A program made the translations under genes and the position numbers. 64,000 nucleotides of DNA from Nitrospiraceae bacterium (lineage in GTDB: Bacteria > Nitrospirota > Nitrospiria > Nitrospirales > Nitrospiraceae). The first letter of the stretch is position 1; each line of letters begins with the position of its first letter. Of this stretch, positions 17,380 through 25,569 are shown in pieces. The stretch covers positions 43,348-107,347 of the forward strand of contig CAKKRE010000010.1 in assembly GCA_919902505.1 (NCBI GenBank), in the 5' to 3' direction. The notes below the pieces were generated by a model. It worked only from the letters and a program-made list of their open reading frames with translations. It was not told where the DNA came from and did no database searches.

Positions 17380-18885
17380 ATGTTGATCACGCCCGAGCCT
17401 GCCGCTCGTTCTTCCTATCGGCTGTCAAAATCACGCTATCTGTCGGGCCTGCAGTGCCACAAGCGGCTGTACTTGGAAATTCATGCGCCGGCGTTGGCCA
17501 CGAAACCGGATGCGGCCACACAAGCCATTCTCGACATGGGCAGGGACCTCGGGGAACTCGCCCGTCGGCGATTTCCCGGCGGTCGCCTCGTGACGGCCGG
17601 GTACCGCCAATCTCAGGAGGCCCTGACGCAGACGGCGGAGCTTCTCCAGGATTCGACGGTGTCGGCTATCTTCGAAGGCGCATTTCAGTTCGACCAGGTC
17701 TTGATCCGTGTCGATGTGCTGGAGCGTGTCGGCGTGAACGCATCGGGGCAACCCGCCTGGCGGCTGGTGGAAGTGAAATCCTCCACCAAGTTGAAGTCGA
17801 CCCATGTGGAGGATTTGACGATCCAGAGTTACGTTCTCGAAGGGGCCGGTCTGGTGCTTGAGGACATCTGCCTCATGCATGTGAACACCCAGTATGTGTT
17901 CGACGGGGTGGAACTCGACCTCGGCCAATTATTCAGCATCCGTTCCCTGAATGAAACAATACGCCCGCGCTTGCCGGACGTGTCCTCACGCCTGGCCTCG
18001 ATGCACACCGCGTTGAGCGAGATGTCGGCGCCCCCCATTGCCCCGGATGAACATTGTCACAGCCCCTACGAATGTCCCTTCTGGGCGCATTGCACGCAGG
18101 AGAAGCCGCCTCGCTGGATTTATCATCTGCCCGGGAGCAGCAAGACGGTCATTCAGCTGCGCGAGTTGGGCGTGGAGACCATCGACGACATTCCCGATCA
18201 CGTGACGTTGACGCCGGTGCAGCGACGGGTGAGGGACAATCGGGAATGGATCGGAGAAGGCTTGCGGTCGGCGCTGGAGAAGATCGTGTATCCCGTGCAT
18301 CATCTGGATTTCGAGACGTTCATGCCGGCCGTGCCGAAATTCGTGGGGACCAGGCCCTATCAGGTGATTCCCACTCAATGGTCCAATCACATCGAATATC
18401 CCGATGGACGGCTCGACCATGCCGAGTACCTCTGCCGCGACGGGCGCGATCCGCGTGAGGAACTGGCCGTCACGTTGCTGGATTCATTGGGGGCAGCGGG
18501 CAGTATCTGTGTGTATTCGAGTTATGAACGTTCGGTGCTGGAGCGGCTGGCGGAGGATTTCCCCTCACTGCGAAAAGATTTGAAGCGGGTGATGGCGAGG
18601 CTGTGGGATCTGCACATTGTCATCCGGGATCATTACTACCATCCGGCCTTCGAGGGCAGCTATTCGATCAAGGCGGTGCTGCCGGCTGTGGTGCCGTCGT
18701 TGAGTTATGCCGATTTGGCTATCGGAGACGGGGGTGTGGCAGCCTGTGAATATGCCCGCATGATCTTTACGGTCAGTGACTGGATCGAAAAAGCCCAGAT
18801 CGAAGAGGCGCTTCTGCGATACTGCGAACGCGACACTCTGGCCATGGTCGAATTGCGGAAGGAGTTAAAGAAACGCGCCGGTTAG
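17380..18885 (+). CDS. Putative RecB-like/DUF2779 nuclease
   Basis: 501 residues from ATG 17,380; the frame is open further upstream but that part overlaps the MATE start and looks non-coding. The N-terminus LSKSRYLSGLQCHKRLYLEIH is typical of the DUF2779 family. Residues about 70-170 resemble a PD-(D/E)XK nuclease core (LIRVDVLE, LVEVKSST). A Cys cluster is present (CPFWAHC). The C-terminal half resembles an RNase H-like exonuclease (HHLDFETF, then CVYSSYE, WDLHIVIRDHYYHP, CERDTLAMVEL). Probable nucleic-acid nuclease with two possible catalytic domains; biological role unknown. Confidence 0.75.
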   Translation: MLITPEPAARSSYRLSKSRYLSGLQCHKRLYLEIHAPALATKPDAATQAILDMGRDLGELARRRFPGGRLVTAGYRQSQEALTQTAELLQDSTVSAIFEGAFQFDQVLIRVDVLERVGVNASGQPAWRLVEVKSSTKLKSTHVEDLTIQSYVLEGAGLVLEDICLMHVNTQYVFDGVELDLGQLFSIRSLNETIRPRLPDVSSRLASMHTALSEMSAPPIAPDEHCHSPYECPFWAHCTQEKPPRWIYHLPGSSKTVIQLRELGVETIDDIPDHVTLTPVQRRVRDNREWIGEGLRSALEKIVYPVHHLDFETFMPAVPKFVGTRPYQVIPTQWSNHIEYPDGRLDHAEYLCRDGRDPREELAVTLLDSLGAAGSICVYSSYERSVLERLAEDFPSLRKDLKRVMARLWDLHIVIRDHYYHPAFEGSYSIKAVLPAVVPSLSYADLAIGDGGVAACEYARMIFTVSDWIEKAQIEEALLRYCERDTLAMVELRKELKKRAG

Positions 18886-19016
18886 CGCCGGCCTCGAGTA
18901 CGCAGCCATTTCACCATCTGCATGCACGTCGTTCCGATCGATTCATCCGCCATCAACGCGATTCCCCCCAAGGCCAACAGCGTCATCACCACAGCAGCTT
19001 CAGATTGTTCAAACAT
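18882..19016 (-). CDS. 44-residue small membrane protein
   Basis: ATG at 19,016 has an excellent Shine-Dalgarno (AGGAGGG, 6 bases upstream). The product has one hydrophobic helix (VVMTLLALGGIALMA) and a basic tail (KWLRTRGRR), suggesting a single-pass inner-membrane peptide with the C-terminus inside. No family recognised. The stop overlaps the end of the convergent nuclease gene by 4 bp. Confidence 0.55.
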   Translation of the reverse strand: MFEQSEAAVVMTLLALGGIALMADESIGTTCMQMVKWLRTRGRR

Positions 19017-19203
19017 GCGGCCCTCCTGTGTGAACCGGAGAGTAGCCTGGAACTGTGGTGACGAACAGACCACTGGAGGAGGGGGGGCCTGGCCTCGGTA
19101 GGTGCGGAGGTATGAATGGTAGGAATGAACTGGAGGGGGTAGACTCTCTTCAGAACCCCCGTTCGAATCCCACCGGCAGACTGTTGAGGTGTTGCGGGAG
19201 ATA

Positions 19204-19291
<88 letters not shown>

Positions 19292-19349
19292 GCTAGGCCA
19301 AAAGGACTCGCAGTTTCACATAGTTGGGTGATCATTCGCAAGGCGTTTC

Positions 19350-20414
19350 CTACACGGCCGAAAGAGCCGTGTTGTGAATAGCGTTGTGAAATTCGGGGAC
19401 GATCTTCTCGATTGCTTCCCGTTTGTGGTTTGGGCTGAGATGGCTGTATCGCATGACCATGGAGAGGTCAGACCAGCCTCCCAGGTCCTGGATCGTCCGA
19501 AGATCGACCCCAGCCATCGCGAGACGGCTGGCGAAACTATGCCGCAAGGTGTGCAGCGTCACCCCTGCCAATTTGGCCAGCTTGCAAGCCGCGGCAAAGG
19601 GCTTATCCATACTCTTGTAGGGGCGGCCGTTGGCTTGAGTGAAGACGTATTCGCTCTTGCTCCGTTCCCGAAGTCGCTCCAGCACTTCTCGAGCTCGACT
19701 ATTCAGAGGAACACTCCGGCTCGTTCCATTTTTCGCATACGCGGCCTGAACCGTCACAAAGCCTCGCTGAAGGTCCACGTCGGACCAGCAGAGCGGCAAC
19801 GCCTCCGACCGGATCCGCAGCCCGGTATTGATTCCCACGATGACGACGGATCGAAGGCACCCTTCGGTATGTTCAAGGAGCCGGCCCTCTTCGCTAGATT
19901 CAAGGAACCGCAATCGTCGTTTAGGCTCTTTGATCTTCTTTACGGCGCCGGCAGGGTTCTCCCCTTCGAACAGTCCCCATTCCTTGCAACGATTCAGAAG
20001 ATTGTGGAGAACAGCCAGTTCACGATTGACCCGCACCCGCGCGCCTACGTCGACCCGGCCACGTTTGTAGCGCTCCACGTCAAGCGTCAGAATCTGCCCC
20101 AATCGCTTGCCAGCAAAATGCCCTTTGAGGTGGTCAATACATTGCCGATAGTCCTTGCTGGTGCGCGGCTTCTTGTTCGTCCTGGCCCAGGACAGGAACT
20201 CTTCTGCGGCCCTCTCAAAGAGAATGTCTTTCCGCTTCTGTCCAATCCCTGCTTCGCCCTTCAGAATCGCGGCGCGTTTCACCCCAGCGATTTCGGCGGC
20301 CACGTGACGCTTGATGTTCCGACCGATCCGCAGGGTATGCCGTTGTCCATCGTGGCGGAAGTCCAGATACCAGACCGTGCCTCGCTGATAAACCCCTTCA
20401 CCTCGTCGTGCCAT
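19350..20414 (-). CDS. Tyrosine-type site-specific integrase
   Basis: 354 residues from ATG 20,414, which has AGGAGG 8 bases upstream; the frame is open for 66 more codons but those overlap the upstream gene and are not protein-like. The N-terminal part (RGTVWYLDFRHDGQRHTLRIG) is the arm-binding/SAM-like region. Catalytic residues: Arg in NTGLRIRSEAL, His-x-x-Arg in HTLRHSFASRL, a Trp in GGWSD, and nucleophile Tyr in VMRYSHL. It should integrate and excise the island at tRNA-Ser. Its stop is 58 bp from the tRNA 5' end on the same strand, so int transcripts can run into the tRNA. Confidence 0.95.
   Translation of the reverse strand: MARRGEGVYQRGTVWYLDFRHDGQRHTLRIGRNIKRHVAAEIAGVKRAAILKGEAGIGQKRKDILFERAAEEFLSWARTNKKPRTSKDYRQCIDHLKGHFAGKRLGQILTLDVERYKRGRVDVGARVRVNRELAVLHNLLNRCKEWGLFEGENPAGAVKKIKEPKRRLRFLESSEEGRLLEHTEGCLRSVVIVGINTGLRIRSEALPLCWSDVDLQRGFVTVQAAYAKNGTSRSVPLNSRAREVLERLRERSKSEYVFTQANGRPYKSMDKPFAAACKLAKLAGVTLHTLRHSFASRLAMAGVDLRTIQDLGGWSDLSMVMRYSHLSPNHKREAIEKIVPEFHNAIHNTALSAV
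19371..19392 (+). repeat. Island end direct repeat, left copy
   Basis: GTTGTGAATAGCGTTGTGAA followed by AT. The same 22 bp with one mismatch occurs at 27,869-27,890 in the same orientation, near the other end of the island. Each copy holds two TTGTGAA half-units 12 bp apart. Candidate arm-type integrase sites; the left copy lies inside the 3' end of int. Confidence 0.55.
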
Positions 20415-21111
20415 GGGTGCCCCTCCTCTGTGTGGTGGCGATCTGTGCCCGTCCCTCGCGATCTTGCGCCCTGTTTCGTGCCATGGGTTTTCCTCCCGCT
20501 TTTTTGTGTTCTCGTTTATAGATCCTGGCCTGACACTTGTTGCTGCAAAACCAACGATGGCTGCGACCCGCCACAAAGATCGACCCACACTCACCTCGGC
20601 ATTGTCGAACAAGGTGGCCCATATCTCCGAGGAGTTGCGCCGCGTTGTAGCGAAAACCGGTCCCCATGTCGGCTGCGTCGATAGTGATGCTGGACCCTTG
20701 CGCCGTGGCGCGAATCGTCATGTGGAGGTGCGGCAGATCGATTTTCACCTCTCCCTTCTCGAGAAGGTCTCGCAACCCGCGGCGTAACGGTTTTTGGAGG
20801 TTATCGAGATCGATGTGTTCCATCCCTCCCGCTGGAGGACTCATGGTAACGCTTCCCATGGGGAACTTCGGAGAACGACCACGGCGCAAAGCGCCCTCGA
20901 CCAGTCCAGCATCAAGGGCAAACCGCCTGCATTCCTGCCATCGAGCTAAGAGGCTTTTGGGGGAGAGGGAGGCTAAGTCCTCCTGCGCGAAAGCCACCAA
21001 CCACGCTAGCGCCGTGGGGCGCGGATCGTCATGCCGGCCGTCGTGATTCATGAGTCGCCGTCCTGCTTCGACAAATTCGAGCACGTCGGAAAGGTGGTGC
21101 GGTACGTCCAT
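20398..21111 (-). CDS. CGNR-type zinc-finger protein
   Basis: 237 residues. The C-terminal third carries CRGECGSIFVAGRSHRWFCSNKC followed by basic ARIYKREHKK in pieces, the pattern of the CGNR zinc finger, a probable nucleic-acid-binding module. The N-terminal region (DVLEFVEAGRRLMNHDG onward) is like the ABATE part of such proteins. It starts next to the island control region and its 3' end overlaps int by 17 bp, so it is probably the first gene of a leftward regulator-integrase operon. A regulatory function is inference. Confidence 0.7.
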   Translation of the reverse strand: MDVPHHLSDVLEFVEAGRRLMNHDGRHDDPRPTALAWLVAFAQEDLASLSPKSLLARWQECRRFALDAGLVEGALRRGRSPKFPMGSVTMSPPAGGMEHIDLDNLQKPLRRGLRDLLEKGEVKIDLPHLHMTIRATAQGSSITIDAADMGTGFRYNAAQLLGDMGHLVRQCRGECGSIFVAGRSHRWFCSNKCQARIYKREHKKAGGKPMARNRAQDREGRAQIATTQRRGTHGTTR

Positions 21112-21158
21112 TGGTCCCTGCCTTCCGTGAGGCTTGAGAAAGTGGCTTGGATTTCACT

Positions 21159-21183
21159 TAAATTCAAACCACAGTTTGATTTA
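21159..21183. promoter_or_regulatory. Candidate operator (inverted repeat)
   Basis: TAAATTCAAAC-CACA-GTTTGATTTA is an almost perfect palindrome (one base of asymmetry) that touches the -35 box of the rightward promoter and lies between the divergent operons of the island. A likely binding site for an element-encoded regulator. Confidence 0.55.
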
Positions 21184-21212
21184 TTGACTACAAAAACAAC
21201 CGAGAGTATAGA
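21184..21212 (+). promoter_or_regulatory. Sigma-70-type promoter of the rightward island operon
   Basis: TTGACT (21,184-21,189), 17-bp spacer, TATAGA (21,207-21,212). This near-consensus promoter is 64 bp upstream of the first HTH gene, in a locally AT-rich patch. Confidence 0.65.
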
Positions 21213-21276
21213 CGCGATGACGGGAGAGCACAAGGGCAGTTAAACGGCCACAGGGGATCAAAGGAAAGGATGAACC

Positions 21277-21486
21277 ATGGAGAAGACCAGCGGGCTCGAA
21301 AAACATTACCGCGTGCATGAGGTCGCGCAAATGACGGGGCTAAGCGTCGCAACGATCCGTAAAAGATGCCTCGCGCGCGAATTGGGATACCGCAAGGCGC
21401 GGCGGGCGGTTCTCATTCCTCAATCTGAGGTCGAGAAACTTCTCGGCACGTTCAACCCGGCGGCGCCGCTTGGGGAGTCGACATAA
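21277..21486 (+). CDS. AlpA/excisionase-like HTH protein 1
   Basis: 69 residues with a winged-helix/MerR-like HTH: YRVHEVAQMTGLSVATIRKRCLARELGYRK, then a wing (AVLIPQSEVEKLL). The size and motif fit the HTH_17 family, which includes phage excisionases and P4 AlpA-type activators. AAGGAAAGGA precedes the ATG. First gene of the rightward operon, so a role in excision or activation of the element is plausible. Confidence 0.75.
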   Translation: MEKTSGLEKHYRVHEVAQMTGLSVATIRKRCLARELGYRKARRAVLIPQSEVEKLLGTFNPAAPLGEST

Positions 21487-21527
21487 CTTCGATGGATGGG
21501 CGCGCTTGACCAAAGGCACGAACGGGT

Positions 21528-21833
21528 ATGTCGACTCTAGACCACATCACGCAACTGGGGCCGCACCGGCCGCCTCGCAAGCAGGCGGGCCAGGGGCTTG
21601 GCCCCAGACGAATCGACGGTTCGGCGCTCGACGTGAGGGCCGCCGCCGCCTTCCTCGGCATCTCGGAAAAGGCCATGCGCGCGCGAGTGACCCGGCGGCT
21701 GGTGCCGTTTCGTCGACTCGGGGAGCGGGGGCGGATTGTCTTTCTCCGTGCCGAGCTGGAGGCATTCCTGTCCGCGCTGGATGGTTGTCCGCTCGATGAG
21801 GCGTTAGCGAATCTGCGGGGGGATCGGCAATGA
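21528..21833 (+). CDS. AlpA/excisionase-like HTH protein 2
   Basis: 101 residues. After a basic N-terminal tail, residues 35-85 form an HTH_17-type domain (LDVRAAAAFLGISEKAMRAR, then VPFRRLGERGRIVFLRAELEAFL). It is related in type to the preceding gene but not a close copy. The stop codon overlaps the start of the primase-helicase (ATGA), indicating translational coupling. It may be an accessory DNA-binding protein for replication or excision. Confidence 0.7.
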   Translation: MSTLDHITQLGPHRPPRKQAGQGLGPRRIDGSALDVRAAAAFLGISEKAMRARVTRRLVPFRRLGERGRIVFLRAELEAFLSALDGCPLDEALANLRGDRQ

Positions 21834-23920
21834 CGGGAGATGGGATCGTGACCGAGTTTCGCCGCGCGATGGAGCAAGCAGGCATTCCCCCACCAGTCGA
21901 GATGATCGGTGACGGAAAGATCCACCGCTTTCGCACCAACGGCAAAGCCACCAAGAACGGGTGGTACATCCTATTTGATGACGGGCTACCGGCTGGCTCG
22001 TTTGGGGACTGGGCGTTGGGTGTTAAGGAAACCTGGAGCGGCCGTCACGAGACGACGATGACGGCCGAGGAACAAGCTGCCCATCGACAGCGCCTTGAGG
22101 CCATCAAGCGACAGCGGGACGCAGAGGAGAAGCGCCGCCATGGGGAGGCCGCGGTCCGCGCTCAGACCCTCTGGGACGCCGCGCCGCCGGCGACAGACGA
22201 CCATCCCTATCTACACCGAAAACACGTGAAGCCGCATGGTGTGCGAGCATCGGAAGGACGGCTTGTGGTGCCAATGCGGGACGCCGGCGGAGCGCTCCAT
22301 TCATTGCAATTTATCGACGACACGGGCGGAAAGCAGTTTCTTGTTGGTGGCCGGGTCAAAGGCTGTTTCTTCCTGATCGGGGATCTCGTCGATATCCTGT
22401 GTCTTGCCGAAGGATTCGCCACAGGGGCTAGCATCCATGAAGCGACCGGCCATGCAGTTGCGGTGGCCTTTTCTGCCGGGAGCCTTAAGGCCGTCGCGCA
22501 GGCCCTGCGGGCGAAATATCCCCAGGTTGGGATCATTGTGGCGGGCGACAATGATGCAAGCGGAACCGGCCAAAAAGCGGCACGTGAGGCCGCCGAGGCG
22601 GTGGGGGGTGCGCTCGCGATTCCCGCGGAGGCAGGGGACTGGAATGATTTTTCGGCCTCGGAAGGCCCCGAGGCGCTGCGGGAGGTAGTGGACCAGGCCA
22701 GAAATACTATTCTGGCCTATAGACCCCACCCCCTGCCAGAAACGAATTTCGCCCCTATTCTGGCTTCGGACCTCCTAGCGGAGACACCAGAACTAACCCA
22801 CTGGATCCTAGAAGACTTCTTCCCAGTTGGATCATTGGCGCTATTGGCCGGCAAGCCTAAAGAGGGCAAAACCACGCTGACATATGAGGCGGCGGTCAAT
22901 ATCGCGCAGGGGCGGCCCTTTCTCGGTCGGACCACAACCAAATGCGGTGTTCTGATCTTGGCCGTCGAGGAACATCGCCGCGACGTGCAACTGCGCCTCC
23001 ACGCACTAGGGGCGGCGAATCTGGACAACCTGCATCTCTCCATCGGCCCACTCTCGCCGAGTCCTACGCTTTTTTCCGATATGCGAGCGTTCGTTAAAGA
23101 CAAAGGCATCAAACTCATCATTATCGATACTCTCGCAGCCTTCTGGCGCGTAGAAAATGAAAACGATGCCAGCGAAATGACGAGGGCGGTCAAGCCACTC
23201 CTGCACCTTGCGAGAGATTCAGGGGCCTGTGTGCTTCTTATTCACCATGCGAGAAAGTCTGAGGGCTCTCACGGTGACGAAATACGAGGGAGTGGCGCAC
23301 TGTTTTCGCTGGTGGATGTGGCCCTGGTGATGAAGCGCCACTCAGTTGAGAATCAACGGCTTCTGCAGGCGCAGAGCAGATATCCAGAAACACCTTCAGA
23401 ACTTGTCTTGGAGCTACGTGAAGCCGGATACGTTGCCCTGGGAGATCCGGCCTCTATTGGCAAGGCAGCTAAACTCGAAAAACTAATCTCGATCCTCTCC
23501 GATGACTGGGAGGACGGCGAAGCAGTTGCGAAACGGGCGGGTCTCAGCCGACGTGACGGGTCTCGACTCCTGGGGATTCTAGTGGAACAGGGGAAAGCCA
23601 ACCGTAACGGGAAAGGCCGGAAGGCTGATCCGTATACCTATCGGCGGAGTTCGTTTCTGGCAGGCCCCCCGGTCTATAGGCCGGAAACGAATTCAGAGCA
23701 GGCAAATTCGTTTCTGGCAGGCCCCCAACCTCTCCACTCCCCCGCCAGAAACGAATCGGGCGTTACGGGCGTTACACAGGATCGAGGAAGTCAGCTCGGC
23801 GCCTACGATGAGGACGGTCGAGACCTAGCCCCGCCTCCCCAGGAAACCGCTACGTCCGCTACGGAGGACCAGGAGAGGCAGATCGACGCCTACCATGAGG
23901 AGGTGGACCTTGATGCTTGA
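21830..23920 (+). CDS. Toprim-AAA primase/helicase (RepA-like)
   Basis: 696 residues. The N-terminal part (1-100) contains HRFRTNGKATKNGWYILFDDG and GSFGDW, typical of Toprim-associated primases of mobile elements. The Toprim core (about 180-280) includes LCLAEGFATGASI and IVAGDNDASGTGQKAA. The RepA-like AAA domain (about 305-560) has Walker A (LLAGKPKEGKTTLTYE), Walker B (LIIIDTLAAF) and LLIHHARKSEG. A winged-helix-like segment follows (AKRAGLSRRDGSRLLGIL). The tail is repetitive and low complexity. It should prime and unwind the element's own origin. Overlaps the gene before it by 4 bp. Confidence 0.85.
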   Translation: MTGDGIVTEFRRAMEQAGIPPPVEMIGDGKIHRFRTNGKATKNGWYILFDDGLPAGSFGDWALGVKETWSGRHETTMTAEEQAAHRQRLEAIKRQRDAEEKRRHGEAAVRAQTLWDAAPPATDDHPYLHRKHVKPHGVRASEGRLVVPMRDAGGALHSLQFIDDTGGKQFLVGGRVKGCFFLIGDLVDILCLAEGFATGASIHEATGHAVAVAFSAGSLKAVAQALRAKYPQVGIIVAGDNDASGTGQKAAREAAEAVGGALAIPAEAGDWNDFSASEGPEALREVVDQARNTILAYRPHPLPETNFAPILASDLLAETPELTHWILEDFFPVGSLALLAGKPKEGKTTLTYEAAVNIAQGRPFLGRTTTKCGVLILAVEEHRRDVQLRLHALGAANLDNLHLSIGPLSPSPTLFSDMRAFVKDKGIKLIIIDTLAAFWRVENENDASEMTRAVKPLLHLARDSGACVLLIHHARKSEGSHGDEIRGSGALFSLVDVALVMKRHSVENQRLLQAQSRYPETPSELVLELREAGYVALGDPASIGKAAKLEKLISILSDDWEDGEAVAKRAGLSRRDGSRLLGILVEQGKANRNGKGRKADPYTYRRSSFLAGPPVYRPETNSEQANSFLAGPQPLHSPARNESGVTGVTQDRGSQLGAYDEDGRDLAPPPQETATSATEDQERQIDAYHEEVDLDA
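22710..22749 (-). repeat. Long inverted repeat inside the primase gene, arm 1
   Basis: TTCTGGCCTATAGACC, then a short C-rich spacer, then CCTGCCAGAAACGAA. The reverse complement of this block, with few differences, recurs at 23,649-23,686 in the same gene. Confidence 0.6.
23649..23760 (+). repeat. Iteron-like cluster inside the primase gene, arm 2
   Basis: GTTCGTTTCTGGCAGG, then GGTCTATAGGCCGGAA (inverted match to arm 1). A second direct copy of TTCGTTTCTGGCAGG follows at 23,707, and an inverted CCGCCAGAAACGAA at 23,741-23,754. The repeats encode the low-complexity tail of the helicase (SSFLAGP, NSFLAGP). Repeats of this kind next to a primase-helicase are a plausible replication origin. Confidence 0.5.
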
Positions 23921-24389
23921 AGCGATTACTTCGTTTCGACTCCGACTGCATGGGCAAGTCCGGGCCATCGAACGGGGGCAGGCTATCGAACTGGACAGGC
24001 CAGACGCTGAACGTCTTCTCGCAAAAGCCCCAGATCGCGTCCGGGTTGTGGAGCCACAGCCGGCGCGGGACATCACCGTTGAACCGGCTGGCCCATCCGT
24101 GCGGCCGGTCTACTGGGAGAGCGGCAATGGCCGGATCATCGGCCCTGGCCAGGTGGTCCAGGTAGCCAAAGACGGGACCGAGTTTTGGCTGTGCATCGAA
24201 TTCGGGGGCGCGGTCTATTGGATCCGCGATTTCCTCTTAAGGTCCAGGCAGGCGTTTGACCAGCAGATCCGATGGATCTGCGGTTGCTGCAACGGCTCAG
24301 ATTTCTGGGCCTCGGCGTATCGGGCGCACATTTGCCGTCGCTGCCATCCCCCGGCCGCCCCGTCGCTTGAAATCACGGAGGCTTCATGA
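23913..24389 (+). CDS. Small zinc-ribbon-like island protein
   Basis: 158 residues from ATG 23,913, which overlaps the end of the primase gene and has GAGGAGG 9 bases upstream. The N-terminal half is unremarkable. A beta-rich middle part follows (VVQVAKDGTEFWLCIEFGGAVYW, split here). Near the C-terminus are two Cys pairs, CGCC and CRRC, in the context FWASAYRAHICRRCHPP, likely binding zinc. No family assigned. Position immediately after the replication gene suggests a replication or element-maintenance role, which is inference. Confidence 0.6.
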   Translation: MLEAITSFRLRLHGQVRAIERGQAIELDRPDAERLLAKAPDRVRVVEPQPARDITVEPAGPSVRPVYWESGNGRIIGPGQVVQVAKDGTEFWLCIEFGGAVYWIRDFLLRSRQAFDQQIRWICGCCNGSDFWASAYRAHICRRCHPPAAPSLEITEAS

Positions 24390-24829
24390 CCACGCCCGAA
24401 TCATTCCTGAAGACGGGGCCGAGGTTTGGCGGCTTCATTGGCCGCCCGAACGCTCTCGCCCATGCGGGAGCGGCCATCCTGCGACCCAGACCCGGTGCCC
24501 CCCGGGCCTGGGCCAGGAGGTTAGAGGTACAGGCATTCAAATCTCGCAGCGATGGAGGGGCCATGGCAAAGAAACAGAGCAGGGCCGAGAGGTGGACGAA
24601 GCGGGCCGAAACGATCGCGGATGCGTTCCCCATCAACGAACCGGCCGGAGGGGACGTTAACCAATCCGCTCAAGCCGAGCCGCTATCCGCTGGCGAAATG
24701 GCGAAGTGCAATAGAAAGGAACTCGAGGCCTTTGTGGCGGCGATCCGTCCGATAACCGCCGCTGAGCTGCGACGGAATAAAGCGGACATGGAGGCTTTTG
24801 TGCAACAACTTCAGCCGGGGCGGCCCTAA
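24386..24829 (+). CDS. Hypothetical island protein
   Basis: 147 residues; ATG overlaps the previous stop (ATGA) and has GGAGG 6 bases upstream. The first 60 residues are Arg/Pro/Ala-rich. The rest is helical and charged (ELEAFVAAIRPITAAELRRN). An internal ATG at 24,563 (MAKKQSRAERW) with GGAGGGG upstream could also be used and gives an 88-residue product. No function recognised. Confidence 0.5.
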   Translation: MTTPESFLKTGPRFGGFIGRPNALAHAGAAILRPRPGAPRAWARRLEVQAFKSRSDGGAMAKKQSRAERWTKRAETIADAFPINEPAGGDVNQSAQAEPLSAGEMAKCNRKELEAFVAAIRPITAAELRRNKADMEAFVQQLQPGRP

Positions 24830-25053
24830 AAGAAGTGAAGTGATCTGTGGGTGCGACACGCGCAGCAGGACTCTATGCACACAGACGAACGGATGGCGCG
24901 AGTGAATGACGACACCGCCAGGGGGGGGTGAAATCTCTATGGCAACCGCTCAGACCCGCGCGGGTTGTGTAACGCGTCCGGCGGTGAAAATACTTCATGG
25001 GGGGTCCTATTGGAGAGAACGACCACGAAACGACCACGAAAGGGGATGGAACG
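24830..25053. other. Non-coding gap within the island
   Basis: 224 bp without a convincing gene. It contains a run of nine G (about 24,921-24,929) and the tandem 11-mer ACGACCACGAA twice near 25,019-25,040, just before the next ribosome site. No promoter could be assigned. Confidence 0.4.
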
Positions 25054-25368
25054 ATGGACCAGGTTCCCACGTTGAAAGCGAAGTGCCTTGCCGGACCACC
25101 AGTGCTGTTGAAATTTGTCGCTGACCGGATTTCACAGGCACAGCAGGAAGGAGACGCCACGATGGACACACGAGAGCAGGCTCAAGCAGGCCTGGCCAGA
25201 ACCGCCGCCCACCGATCACTCGAAACCTGGAAGCGCTCGCCTGACTACCGACAAGCCTTACAGCGTGAGATCCGCACGCTCGAACGAATGCCGGCGCGGG
25301 CCGCTGCTCAAGACCAGCAATTGCGCACCATGCGAGTGGCCTACCTGGAGGCGCTGGCGGCGCTATGA
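25054..25368 (+). CDS. Hypothetical island protein
   Basis: 104 residues from ATG 25,054 (AAAGGGGAT upstream). A shorter start at 25,162 also has a strong site (AAGGAG, 8 bases) and gives 68 residues beginning MDTREQAQAGLAR. The C-terminal part is helical and charged (YRQALQREIRTLERMPARAAAQ, split here). The stop overlaps the next start (ATGA). Function unknown. Confidence 0.5.
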   Translation: MDQVPTLKAKCLAGPPVLLKFVADRISQAQQEGDATMDTREQAQAGLARTAAHRSLETWKRSPDYRQALQREIRTLERMPARAAAQDQQLRTMRVAYLEALAAL

Positions 25369-25541
25369 AGATGAAGGTGGACCTCCTCGATGTCGCTATG
25401 GCCCTCGCCGTGGGCCTGGCGCTGACTGGGGCGTGGCACCTGAGCTGGCCGGTGATGCTGTTGACGGTGGGTCTGTTGACCTTCCAAGGCATCAGTATTT
25501 TCATAGTCGTGCGGGCGATCAGCAAATTTCTCCATCACTGA
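25365..25541 (+). CDS. 58-residue two-helix membrane protein
   Basis: ATG at 25,365 overlaps the preceding stop (ATGA) and reads to TGA at 25,539-25,541. The product has two hydrophobic segments (VAMALAVGLALTGAW and WPVMLLTVGLLTFQGISIF), a short turn and a basic end (ISKFLHH). The topology is like a small holin or anchor peptide, but no family is recognised. Translational coupling to the gene before it supports it as real. Confidence 0.5.
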   Translation: MKMKVDLLDVAMALAVGLALTGAWHLSWPVMLLTVGLLTFQGISIFIVVRAISKFLHH

Positions 25542-25569
25542 GGACGCAATCTAACCGGGAGGATGAGCG

